From Dinoroseobacter sp965279125 (lineage in GTDB: Bacteria > Pseudomonadota > Alphaproteobacteria > Rhodobacterales > Rhodobacteraceae): 64,000 nt of DNA. The notes under the pieces are model-generated. The model searched no databases. It had not been told where the DNA came from and worked only from the letters and a program-made list of their open reading frames with translations. The stretch is from assembly GCA_965279125.1 (NCBI GenBank), contig CBDIHL010000044.1, positions 402,778 through 466,777 of the forward strand, in the 5' to 3' direction. The translations under genes and the position numbers were made by a program. This document shows, one piece after another, positions 39,838 through 46,952 of this stretch (positions within the stretch are counted from its first letter, which is position 1; the number at the start of each line of letters is the position of its first letter).

Positions 39838-39855
39838 GCTTTGGCGAGCCAAAGC
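39838..39855. promoter_or_regulatory. Palindrome upstream of the SMR transporter gene
   Basis: GCTTTGGC-GA-GCCAAAGC is a perfect 8-2-8 inverted repeat 38 bases before the SMR start. It may be an operator or an RNA hairpin. The loop does not match guanidine-II riboswitches (ACGR). Confidence 0.45.
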
Positions 39856-39892
39856 TACCTTACGCGAAACAATTCCTTCCGGAGACCTGCCA

Positions 39893-40210
39893 ATGTCACT
39901 TGCCTGGATTTACCTGTTGATCGCAGGCCTGTTGGAGGTCGTTTGGGTTGCCGCGATGAAATTCTCCAACGGGTTCACCGTTCTGGTGCCCAGCGTCATC
40001 ACCGCATTTGCCGCTGCGGGCAGTTTCTACATGCTCGGGCTGGCCATTAAGGAGCTGCCGCTCGGCACCGCTTATGCCATCTGGGTCGGGATCGGAGCCA
40101 TCGGCGCGGCGTTTCTTGGGATCATCTGGTTCGGGGATCCGGCCACGACGCTACGCATCGCCGGGATTGCCCTGATCGCCGCAGGGATCCTCGCGCTGAA
40201 ACTGGCCTAA
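39893..40210 (+). CDS. Small multidrug resistance (SMR) family transporter
   Basis: A 105-residue protein with four transmembrane helices: AWIYLLIAGLLEVVWVAAMK with the essential membrane glutamate (E15), FTVLVPSVITAFAAAGSFYM, PLGTAYAIWVGIGAIGAAFL and a final LRIAGIALIAAGILAL. It works as a dual-topology dimer that exchanges protons for small cations. The EVVW and GTAYAIW features resemble both SugE/Gdx guanidinium exporters and EmrE types, so I leave the symbol open. Start at 39893 with CCGGAG upstream. No partner subunit gene is adjacent. Confidence 0.9.
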   Translation: MSLAWIYLLIAGLLEVVWVAAMKFSNGFTVLVPSVITAFAAAGSFYMLGLAIKELPLGTAYAIWVGIGAIGAAFLGIIWFGDPATTLRIAGIALIAAGILALKLA

Positions 40211-40319
40211 AGCGCTTCTCCTTAAACTTGAGGTTCTCACTTAAGGCGAAGCGCTCGCCACGTTCATAAGTCTCGGGCGTTTCGCGAACATGCTGTGTCT
40301 CAGGTTCTTCGCGAAACGC
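40211..40319. repeat. Two large hairpins between SMR and a convergent metallopeptidase gene
   Basis: Hairpin 1 has arms at 40211-40225 and 40241-40255 (AGCGCTTCTCCTTAA with TTAAGGCGAAGCGCT, one mismatch). Hairpin 2 has perfect 12-base arms at 40277-40288 and 40308-40319 (GCGTTTCGCGAA and TTCGCGAAACGC). Both loops contain AGGTTCT, suggesting a duplicated element. Likely a bidirectional terminator. Confidence 0.7.
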
Positions 40320-40320
40320 T

Positions 40321-41007
40321 TTAGAACCGATAGCGGTGCAGGTCCGTCCCATGATCGCGCAACCATTTGCGGTGGCGCGCATAGTCCGGGCATAGCCCTT
40401 CCGTAACCGCCCAAAACCGATCCGAGTGATTCATCTCCGCCAAATGCGCCACCTCATGCGCGGCCACGTAATCGAGCACCTCCGGCGGGGCCATGATCAG
40501 GCGCCACGAATACATCAAAGCCCCCTCGGCCGAGCATGACCCCCAGCGCGAGCGTGTATCGCGCAAGGTGATCCGGGCAATCGGGCGGCCCAACTGGGCG
40601 GCATAGCGCTCGGACGCCTCGGTCAATGCCTCACGCGCCTGCACCTTTAACAGCGATTGCACGGCGGTGCCCACATGGGCAGAGCCGCGCCATACCTCGA
40701 TCCCGACCTCAGTTATCCGAGGGCGCTTTTTATCCCCCTCCACAACCTCAACCAGTTCCCCGCGCACGGGCACCTTCGCCCCAAACCCCACACTCTCGCT
40801 CGGGACAAACTGCGCCAAGTGCCCCCGCACCCAATCCGCGCGTTCATGGGCGAAAGCCATTGCTTCACGCTCGGACACGAACCGAGGCGCAGTCAAGGTC
40901 ACGCGCCCATCAAGGCGCGACACACGCAAGGACAACCGCTTGGCGCGGGGCGAAAACCGCAAGGTCACCGGGATCGGCGGGGTGCCGGGAAGGACAGGCT
41001 GAGACAT
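40321..41007 (-). CDS. YgjP-type (DUF45) zinc metallopeptidase
   Basis: A 228-residue cytoplasmic protein of the M48-like DUF45/SprT-related group. The signature ITLRDTRSRWGSCSAEGALM is followed by the zinc site VAAHEVAHLAEMNHSDRFWA, with the third ligand in AEMNHSDRFW. The N-terminal part (LRFSPRAKRLSLRVSRLDGR) is typical of the family. The start at 41007 (MSQPVLPG) is preferred to longer versions; two ATGs upstream are possible. It ends one base after the second hairpin. Cellular role not established. Confidence 0.9.
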   Translation of the reverse strand: MSQPVLPGTPPIPVTLRFSPRAKRLSLRVSRLDGRVTLTAPRFVSEREAMAFAHERADWVRGHLAQFVPSESVGFGAKVPVRGELVEVVEGDKKRPRITEVGIEVWRGSAHVGTAVQSLLKVQAREALTEASERYAAQLGRPIARITLRDTRSRWGSCSAEGALMYSWRLIMAPPEVLDYVAAHEVAHLAEMNHSDRFWAVTEGLCPDYARHRKWLRDHGTDLHRYRF

Positions 41008-41117
41008 CACGCGCATCCTCGCATGCAAGCAATCTGGGCAAAAGCCTTTGACACGGGGCAGCGCCTGTGGCAACCGACCGCGATCCCTTATCCGACCGTT
41101 AGCTCAAGGAGCCATGG

Positions 41118-41453
41118 ATGCCCAAGGAAGAATGGGGCGTTAAGCGCCTTTGCCCGCAAACCGGCAAGCGATTCTACGACATGAACCGCTCGCCCATCAT
41201 CAGCCCCTACACTGGCGAGGTTGTCGAGATCGACACCGGGCGCAAGTCGACCGTGGGCGTGACCTCGAAGGCGTCAAAAGCCAAAGTCGAGAAAGAGACC
41301 GCCACCGAAGAAGAGGACGCAGTGGTCCTCGACGATGATGACGATACCGATGACGTTGATCTGGGCGATGATGTGCTCGAGGACGACGATGACGACGATA
41401 CCGTAGCCCTCGACGATCTGGCCGATGTGGCCGCCGAGGACAACGACGACTAG
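41118..41453 (+). CDS. FYDLN-type acidic protein (TIGR02300 family)
   Basis: A 111-residue protein with a conserved N-terminal motif, EEWGVKRLCPQTGKRFYDMN (residues 4-23, FYDMN in place of FYDLN), NRSPIISPYTGEVVEI, then a long Asp/Glu-rich tail with runs such as DDDDDTDDVDLGDD. The first part looks like a small zinc-ribbon remnant; the acidic tail may be intrinsically disordered. The family is conserved in alphaproteobacteria and its function is unknown. Start at 41118 with AAGGAG upstream. Followed by hairpins and a tRNA gene. Confidence 0.9.
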   Translation: MPKEEWGVKRLCPQTGKRFYDMNRSPIISPYTGEVVEIDTGRKSTVGVTSKASKAKVEKETATEEEDAVVLDDDDDTDDVDLGDDVLEDDDDDDTVALDDLADVAAEDNDD

Positions 41454-41464
41454 ACAGGTCAGGA

Positions 41465-41538
41465 GGCGGTGTTTTTCGGCTTGCGCTTGGCGCATCCCGG
41501 CCCTAAGACACCGCCACTTGATGGCGCAGAAATGCGCC
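41465..41538 (+). other. Hairpin-rich segment between the acidic protein gene and tRNA-Ala
   Basis: Outer stem GGCGGTGT (41465-41472) with ACACCGCC (41508-41515) encloses TGCGC-TTG-GCGCA. A second hairpin, GGCGCA-GAAA-TGCGCC (41523-41538), has a GNRA tetraloop and ends four bases before the tRNA. This could be a terminator for the upstream gene, a tRNA leader or a small structured RNA. Confidence 0.45.
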
Positions 41539-41542
41539 CGAT

Positions 41543-41618
41543 GGGGCCTTAGCTCAGCTGGGAGAGCGCCTGCATGGCATGCAGGAGGTCAGCGGTTCGA
41601 TCCCGCTAGGCTCCACCA
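41543..41618 (+). tRNA. tRNA-Ala (GGC anticodon)
   Basis: A 76-base cloverleaf: acceptor GGGGCCT with AGGCTCC (one G-T pair), D-arm GCTCAGCTGGGAGAGC, anticodon stem CCTGC with GCAGG around the loop ATGGCAT (anticodon GGC, reads GCC/GCU), and T-arm GGTTCGATCC. The CCA end is encoded. It may serve the GCC-rich codon use of this genome. Confidence 0.97.
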
Positions 41619-41670
41619 AATTCCTCACAGAACCCAGCCGGTCCACGCGATATGGCCTCTTGCGGTCGCG

Positions 41671-42963
41671 TCAGGTCTCGGGATCAGAGGCCAGTCTTTT
41701 GGCCAATAAGAGGCTGAGTATGCCAGCAAAGACCAAGAACACCGCACCCAAGCTCCACGCGACAGGTGTTGAATAAATCTCCGCGACGGCTCCGGCGATC
41801 ACCAAGCCCAGTGCAGCCCCCAACTGTTGGATCAACGACCGAAGCGACAACATGGTCGAGCGCTGGTGATCCCCCACACACCGGTGCAGGATCGTGCTCG
41901 CTGGCGTTTCGCTGATCCCGAGGATCACGGAATAGACGATGAACACGGCCACGAAGCCGATGATGCCGCCTTGCCATGCCAATGCAATCTGAACGCTCGC
42001 AAGGCCTGCAAACGTCACCGCCAATGTCACGGCGTGGCGGCGTTTGAAGATGCGGCTGATATGTGACGACAAAGATGCGCCGAACGCGATGGCGAAAAAG
42101 TAGCTCGCCGTGACCACACCGATGACGGAGCTTGCGTACCCCTCGTCCAGCATGGGCCTGGCATGGGTCGGCCAGATCACCTCGACCGGGTTCGAGGCCA
42201 TCAGGAAGAACGCCAGCGATGCCAGAAGCAGCGACAGTGTGGGATGTCTGAGGGCGAGACCGCTGGCATCCCGGATCACCGAAGGAACGCTTGCGAAGCC
42301 GTCCCACAGCGCATTGCCCGTCCTGGGACGAGGTGCCTCGGCAATCGCAAACATCGTGAAGACGAACACGCCCAGCATCACGCCAAAGCTCGTCACATAC
42401 GACACGTCATAGACGCTGAGGCCGACCCGCTCCGCCACATCTCCAAACACATCCGGCAAGACACCCCCCAGGATAGCCCCGAGCGCCAACCCTATCGCAT
42501 TGGCCCCTTGCGCCTTGGCAAGGGCGGGCTGCACATCCACGTCAGGGGCGGAGGCCTTGAACGTCTCGACAAACCACGCATCGAGGGTACCTGACCGCAA
42601 AGCGCGTCCAAACCCGATGAACGCGAAGGACAGCGCGAGGACATAGAAATCGCTGGTCGACAGAAACAGCGCGAGCGAGATCAGGCTGGCCACAACAGCC
42701 GTCAGATAGACCGGCTTGCGCCCAATACTGTCGGCCAAGCCGCCAAAGGGCAGCTCTAGCGTCATTGTCGTTAGCGAATAGACCCCGAACAGCAGCGAGA
42801 TTTGGAACAGATCGATGCCCCGATCCGTCAAGGCCAAAGCAACCACAGCCACAGTCAGCCCCATCGCAAAGCGGTCGAGGAACTGATGCAGCTGAAACAC
42901 CCGAACGTGCCGCCTTGCGGGCGCGCTTAAAGTCGCGAAGGAGAATGTTATCTCGGAGGTCAT
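41671..42963 (-). CDS. Major facilitator superfamily transporter
   Basis: A 430-residue membrane protein with twelve predicted helices. The N-terminal half shows QLHQFLDRFAMGLTVAVVAL and the MFS loop GGLADSIGRKPVYLTAVVAS. The C-terminal half has a second loop region (SSHISRIFKRRHAVTLAVTF). It is probably a drug or metabolite exporter, but no substrate can be named. The start at 42963 (MTSEITFSF) is chosen over a longer frame because the first helix starts shortly after. Same strand as cueR-copA downstream but 63 bases away. Confidence 0.88.
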   Translation of the reverse strand: MTSEITFSFATLSAPARRHVRVFQLHQFLDRFAMGLTVAVVALALTDRGIDLFQISLLFGVYSLTTMTLELPFGGLADSIGRKPVYLTAVVASLISLALFLSTSDFYVLALSFAFIGFGRALRSGTLDAWFVETFKASAPDVDVQPALAKAQGANAIGLALGAILGGVLPDVFGDVAERVGLSVYDVSYVTSFGVMLGVFVFTMFAIAEAPRPRTGNALWDGFASVPSVIRDASGLALRHPTLSLLLASLAFFLMASNPVEVIWPTHARPMLDEGYASSVIGVVTASYFFAIAFGASLSSHISRIFKRRHAVTLAVTFAGLASVQIALAWQGGIIGFVAVFIVYSVILGISETPASTILHRCVGDHQRSTMLSLRSLIQQLGAALGLVIAGAVAEIYSTPVAWSLGAVFLVFAGILSLLLAKRLASDPET

Positions 42964-43026
42964 CTTCTGAGGATCACCGCCGCGCCACAAATGCACAATA
43001 GCTTAGGTGAGGCGAACCCTACTCCC

Positions 43027-43413
43027 TCACCCTTTCGCCATCCCCTCAAGGATCGGACAGTCCGGACGGTCATCCCCCGCACAACTCGACACGAGCTTCG
43101 CCAAAGTCGCCCGCATCTCCGCCAGCTCGCCCAACTTGCGATCAATCTCGTCCAGATGCGCCAAAGCAATCCGCTTCACATCGCCGCTTGCGCGCGCCTT
43201 GTCATCGTAGAGGCGCAGCAAATCGCGGCATTCCTCAACCGAGAACCCCAGCGCCCGCCCGCGCCCTACGAAGGCCAGCTTGTGCAGATCGGTCTGTGCG
43301 AAGGCCCTATACCCGTTCGTGCTGCGCCCCGGCGACACCAGCCCAATCTCCTCGTAATAGCGGATCGTTTTGACCGGCAGGCCTGTGCGCTCGGCCGCTT
43401 GCGAAATATTCAT
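43027..43413 (-). CDS. cueR: CueR-type MerR family copper-responsive regulator
   Basis: A 128-residue MerR protein. The winged helix starts MNISQAAERTGLPVKTIRYY and continues EEIGLVSPGRSTNGYR. The C-terminal metal loop has CAGDDRPDCP, two cysteines seven residues apart, typical of Cu(I)-sensing CueR. It activates copA by untwisting a 19-base-spaced promoter, which is visible upstream of copA. The ATG at 43413 overlaps the copA stop (ATGA), so regulator and pump share a transcript. Confidence 0.93.
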   Translation of the reverse strand: MNISQAAERTGLPVKTIRYYEEIGLVSPGRSTNGYRAFAQTDLHKLAFVGRGRALGFSVEECRDLLRLYDDKARASGDVKRIALAHLDEIDRKLGELAEMRATLAKLVSSCAGDDRPDCPILEGMAKG

Positions 43414-45866
43414 ACCGCCCCCTCCAATCGCACCGCCCGCAACCGCAACGCATTGCTCAGCACAAACACGCTCGACAGCGCCATCGCCCCTGCCGCGAGG
43501 ATCGGCGAGAGCTGCCATCCGAAGGCCGGGTAGAACAGCCCTGCGGCGACGGGGATCAAGGCCACGTTATAGGCGAACGCCCAGAACAGGTTTTGGCGGA
43601 TATTGCGCATCGTGCGGCGCGAGATATCCACCGCGCGCGCCACGCCTTGCACATCGCCGGACATCAGGACCACATCCGCCGCCTCGATCGCCACGTCCGT
43701 GCCGGTGCCGATGCCGAGGCCCACATCGGCGGCGGCGAGGGCTGGCGCGTCGTTGATCCCGTCACCGACGAAGGCGACCTTGCCGTGGGTCTTCAGCCGC
43801 TCGAGGGCTTCGGTTTTGCCCGAGGGCAGCACCTCGGCCACCACCTCGTCGATGCCAAGCCCGCGCGCCACAGCCTCTGCCGCGCCTTGCGTATCTCCGG
43901 TGATCATCACCGTACGCAGCCCCATATCGTGCAGCGCCTTGATTGCAGCGGCGCTACTGGGCTTCACAGTATCCGCCACGGCAAAGACGCCGACGAGCAC
44001 GCCATCGAGGGCTACGAAAACCGGCGTTTGGCCAGCGCTTGCAAATTCTTCCGCAGCGGCTTTGAGCGAGCCGAGATCAACGCCCTCAGTCGCCATCATC
44101 CGCGCCGCCCCGGCCAGAACAAGATGCCCCTCAACGCCCCCGCGCACGCCGTGCCCGACAACCGCCTCAACGCCTTCCGCAGCGCTCAACCCCAGCCCTC
44201 GCACCTGCGCGGCCCCAACGAAGGCCTCGGCAATCGGATGCTCTGATGCTTGCTCGAGGCTCGCCACCAACTGCAAAACCGTATCCTCGTCCTCCCCCAC
44301 AAACCCCGCCACCGAGGGCTTGCCCATCGTCAGGGTTCCGGTCTTGTCAAACGCCACGACCGACACCTCTGACAGCGCCTGCAACGCCGCGCCCTTGCGC
44401 ACCAAAACGCCCATCTCAGCCGCGCGCCCGGTCCCGACCATGATCGAGGTCGGCGTTGCAAGGCCCATCGCACACGGACACGCGATGATCAGGACCGCAA
44501 CCCCGGCGACGAGCGCGTGGGTCAAGGCAGGCGCAGGCCCGAAGGCCACCCATGCCAGCACCGTCACCACCGCGATCCCCAGAACCGCAGGCACGAACCA
44601 GAGCGTCACCCGGTCCACCAGCGCTTGAATGGGCAGCTTGGTGCCTTGCGCCTCCTCGACCATGCGGATGATCTGCGCGAGCATCGTGTCGCGCCCCACC
44701 GCCGTTGCCGTGACCGTCAAGGCCCCCGTGCCGTTGACCGTGCCGCCTGTGACCGGATCGCCGGGGGATTTGGCGACGGGCAAAGGCTCGCCGGTGATCA
44801 TCGCCTCGTCGAGATAGCTGGTGCCCGTGGTGACCTCGCCGTCCGCCGCCAAACGCTCTCCGGGCCGGACATGGATCAAATCGCCGAAGCGCAGATCGGC
44901 GACCGGCAGGTCGATCAAGGCACCGTCCCGCTCCACCCGTGCCGTGCTGGGGGCGAGGCGGATCAGTTTGGATATCGCCGCTCCCGTCCGGCCCTTGGCG
45001 CGTGCCTCCAGCCAGCGGCCCAGCAGGATCAACGTCACGATCACCGCAGCGGCTTCGAAATAGACCGCGCGGGAGGCAGCGGGCAGCAGCGCAGGCGCGA
45101 ACAGGGCCACGACCGAGAAGCCGTAGGCGGCGGAGGTGCCCAGCGCCACGAGGCTGTTCATATCGGGCGCGCGCTTCCACAAGGCCCGGTAGCCGGAGGT
45201 ATAAAACCGCCGACCGGGGCCGAGCAGCAAAAGCGTGGTCAGCGCAAACTGGATCAGCCACGAGGTCTGCATCCCGATCGTTTGCATGATCAGATGATGC
45301 AGCGCTGGGATCATGTGGCTGCCCATTTCCAGTACGAAGACCGGAAGCGTGAGGGCACCGGCGAGGCTCAGGTCGCGGCGCAACCCATCGGCCTCCTGCG
45401 CCTTGCGGGCCGCTTGATCGGGGGCGTCCGTCGGTTCCCCGATGACCGTGGATGGATACCCCGCCTCCGTCACCGCCTGCGCCAAGCGCACCGCGTCGGT
45501 GCTGCCTTCAAGATAGCTCACCTGCGCGGTCTCGGAGGCGAGATTGACGCTGACGGAAACGACCGCAGGGTCGCTCCAAAGCGCGCGCTCGGCCCGGCCG
45601 ACGCAAGATGCACAGGACAGCCTGTCCACCTGCAACCGCGCCTCTGCGATGCGCGCGGGATACCCGGCGATGGTTAGCGTCGCGGCCAGATCTGCGGCGG
45701 TTTTGTCCCCGGCCAGACGCAGTTGCGCCGTCTCTGCCGCAAGGTTCACAGCCACATCGGCAGTTCCCGACACCGCTTCAAGCGCACGCTGAACACGGGC
45801 CGCGCAGCCCCCGCAGGTCATGCCGGAAACGTGGAAACGGAGGATGGGGTCAGCAGCAAACGTCAT
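43410..45866 (-). CDS. copA: Copper-exporting P1B-type ATPase
   Basis: Pumps Cu(I) out of the cytoplasm, 818 residues. Two N-terminal metal-binding domains carry MTCGGC (about 16-21) and LSCASC (about 83-88). The transmembrane metal site is CPCAMGLATPTS. The phosphorylated aspartate is in FDKTGTLTMGKP and the hinge is VGDGINDAPALAAADVGLGI. Its start at 45866 is preceded by a CueR-type promoter. Downstream cueR is coupled. Confidence 0.96.
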   Translation of the reverse strand: MTFAADPILRFHVSGMTCGGCAARVQRALEAVSGTADVAVNLAAETAQLRLAGDKTAADLAATLTIAGYPARIAEARLQVDRLSCASCVGRAERALWSDPAVVSVSVNLASETAQVSYLEGSTDAVRLAQAVTEAGYPSTVIGEPTDAPDQAARKAQEADGLRRDLSLAGALTLPVFVLEMGSHMIPALHHLIMQTIGMQTSWLIQFALTTLLLLGPGRRFYTSGYRALWKRAPDMNSLVALGTSAAYGFSVVALFAPALLPAASRAVYFEAAAVIVTLILLGRWLEARAKGRTGAAISKLIRLAPSTARVERDGALIDLPVADLRFGDLIHVRPGERLAADGEVTTGTSYLDEAMITGEPLPVAKSPGDPVTGGTVNGTGALTVTATAVGRDTMLAQIIRMVEEAQGTKLPIQALVDRVTLWFVPAVLGIAVVTVLAWVAFGPAPALTHALVAGVAVLIIACPCAMGLATPTSIMVGTGRAAEMGVLVRKGAALQALSEVSVVAFDKTGTLTMGKPSVAGFVGEDEDTVLQLVASLEQASEHPIAEAFVGAAQVRGLGLSAAEGVEAVVGHGVRGGVEGHLVLAGAARMMATEGVDLGSLKAAAEEFASAGQTPVFVALDGVLVGVFAVADTVKPSSAAAIKALHDMGLRTVMITGDTQGAAEAVARGLGIDEVVAEVLPSGKTEALERLKTHGKVAFVGDGINDAPALAAADVGLGIGTGTDVAIEAADVVLMSGDVQGVARAVDISRRTMRNIRQNLFWAFAYNVALIPVAAGLFYPAFGWQLSPILAAGAMALSSVFVLSNALRLRAVRLEGAV

Positions 45867-45886
45867 GGATTATCCCTTTGACGTCT

Positions 45887-45917
45887 TAGATAGAGGCTCC
45901 AGTCGCTGGAAGGTCAA
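45887..45917 (-). promoter_or_regulatory. CueR-activated promoter of copA
   Basis: On the minus strand TTGACC (45917-45912) and TATCTA (45892-45887) are separated by 19 bases, the abnormal spacing that MerR-type activators need. The spacer carries the dyad TTCCAGCGACTGGAG, close to known CueR operators. Confidence 0.85.
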
Positions 45918-45950
45918 GAGGGCGTGCGGCAGAATTATGGTGTCCTGAGC

Positions 45951-46952
45951 CTAGACTTTCTGTGCCTCGGCAAATTGCGCCGCATAGACCTTATAGCTGG
46001 GCAAGGTCGCCGCCATCATCGCGCGGTGTGCATCGCTGAGATCGCGCTTGGCCCGCGCCGGACGCCCGGCCCACAGCAATCCGTCGCTCAGCACCTGGCC
46101 CGGCTCCGTCTCGGTTCCCGCGGCCACCAGCACATTGCGCCCGACAATCGTGCCCGGGGCCAAACGCGCGCCAATCCCGACAAGCGACTTGTCTCCGACC
46201 TCCACGCTGTCCAGCGTCACGTTATGGCCGATGGTGACATCCGCGCCGATCACCGTGCGCTCATAAGTGCTCAGCAGGATGGAGTTGTCCTGCACATTCG
46301 TCCCCGCCCCAACACGTAAGCCATGCGACGCGCCATCGAGGATGCAGCCGAAGAAAACGCTCGAGTCCGCTTCCATCCGGACCTGCCCGCGCACCAGAAC
46401 GGAGGTTGCTACAAACAGCGGATCGCCCTGCACCGTCTCAGATCCATCCTCGGACGGGCGCGGTGCGGTTTGGGCTTGAACGGCCTTATGCGCGCGCTCC
46501 AACTCGTCGCGGCGAATTTCGCGCACGGGCTTTGCGGGGCTGCCTTCGTAAAGCCATCCACCCGCAAGCGTGCTGCGCGGAAACACCGTGGCCCCGGCAC
46601 CGATCACAGCACCCTTGCCGATGTCGGACCCGTCAAGGATCACCGCCCCCGCCTCGATCACGCAGCCTTCGGCCACATCGCAGGCATGGATCACAGCGCC
46701 CGCCCCTGCGGTCACATTGTCGGCGATATGCGTGGGCAAGAGCCCGTGCGAGATATGCACCGTGCCGCCCGCCCCGAGGCTGAAATTGCGCCCGATCTGC
46801 ACATAGTGCCCGTCGGCGCGGATCACCGCACGCGGACCGAGGCGCGCGCCTTCGCCCAGCGTCGCACGTCCAAGCACCGCAGCGCCGGGCGCAGCTTTCA
46901 CCGGCCCGTCGATCTGCGGCGACACCCCGTCATAGGGCAAGACCGTCAGCAT
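45951..46952 (-). CDS. Tandem gamma-carbonic-anhydrase-fold (PaaY/CaiE-like) protein
   Basis: A 333-residue protein made of two left-handed beta-helix hexapeptide domains in tandem, about 1-158 and 175-333; relatives such as YrdA and PaaY have one. Aligned with YrdA (zinc His in MLHV, VGHK, LHGC), domain 1 keeps the first (TVHIS, His66) and third (VIHAC, His89) but has Ala84 at the second. Domain 2 keeps only the second (IGHNV, His243), with Leu227 and Asp248 at the others. In gamma-class enzymes a site takes first and third His from one chain and the second from the neighbour, so the halves complement. It abuts hcmA with no gap. PaaY-like CoA-thioesterase or carbonic anhydrase activity is possible. 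Confidence 0.85.
   Translation of the reverse strand: MLTVLPYDGVSPQIDGPVKAAPGAAVLGRATLGEGARLGPRAVIRADGHYVQIGRNFSLGAGGTVHISHGLLPTHIADNVTAGAGAVIHACDVAEGCVIEAGAVILDGSDIGKGAVIGAGATVFPRSTLAGGWLYEGSPAKPVREIRRDELERAHKAVQAQTAPRPSEDGSETVQGDPLFVATSVLVRGQVRMEADSSVFFGCILDGASHGLRVGAGTNVQDNSILLSTYERTVIGADVTIGHNVTLDSVEVGDKSLVGIGARLAPGTIVGRNVLVAAGTETEPGQVLSDGLLWAGRPARAKRDLSDAHRAMMAATLPSYKVYAAQFAEAQKV

Noticed and set aside
39796..39892. Guanidine riboswitch before the SMR gene
   Set aside because: The single hairpin has a CGAG loop rather than the ACGR loops of guanidine-II, and class I and III signatures are absent.
41425..41776. Open frames over and after the tRNA-Ala gene (41425-41709, 41579-41776)
   Set aside because: They overlap a complete tRNA and the 3' end of the MFS gene and have no homologous-looking sequence.
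43027..43518. Longer version of the MerR regulator starting at 43518
   Set aside because: The extra 35 residues are the antisense-like overlap with copA, and MNISQAAERTG is the standard family start.
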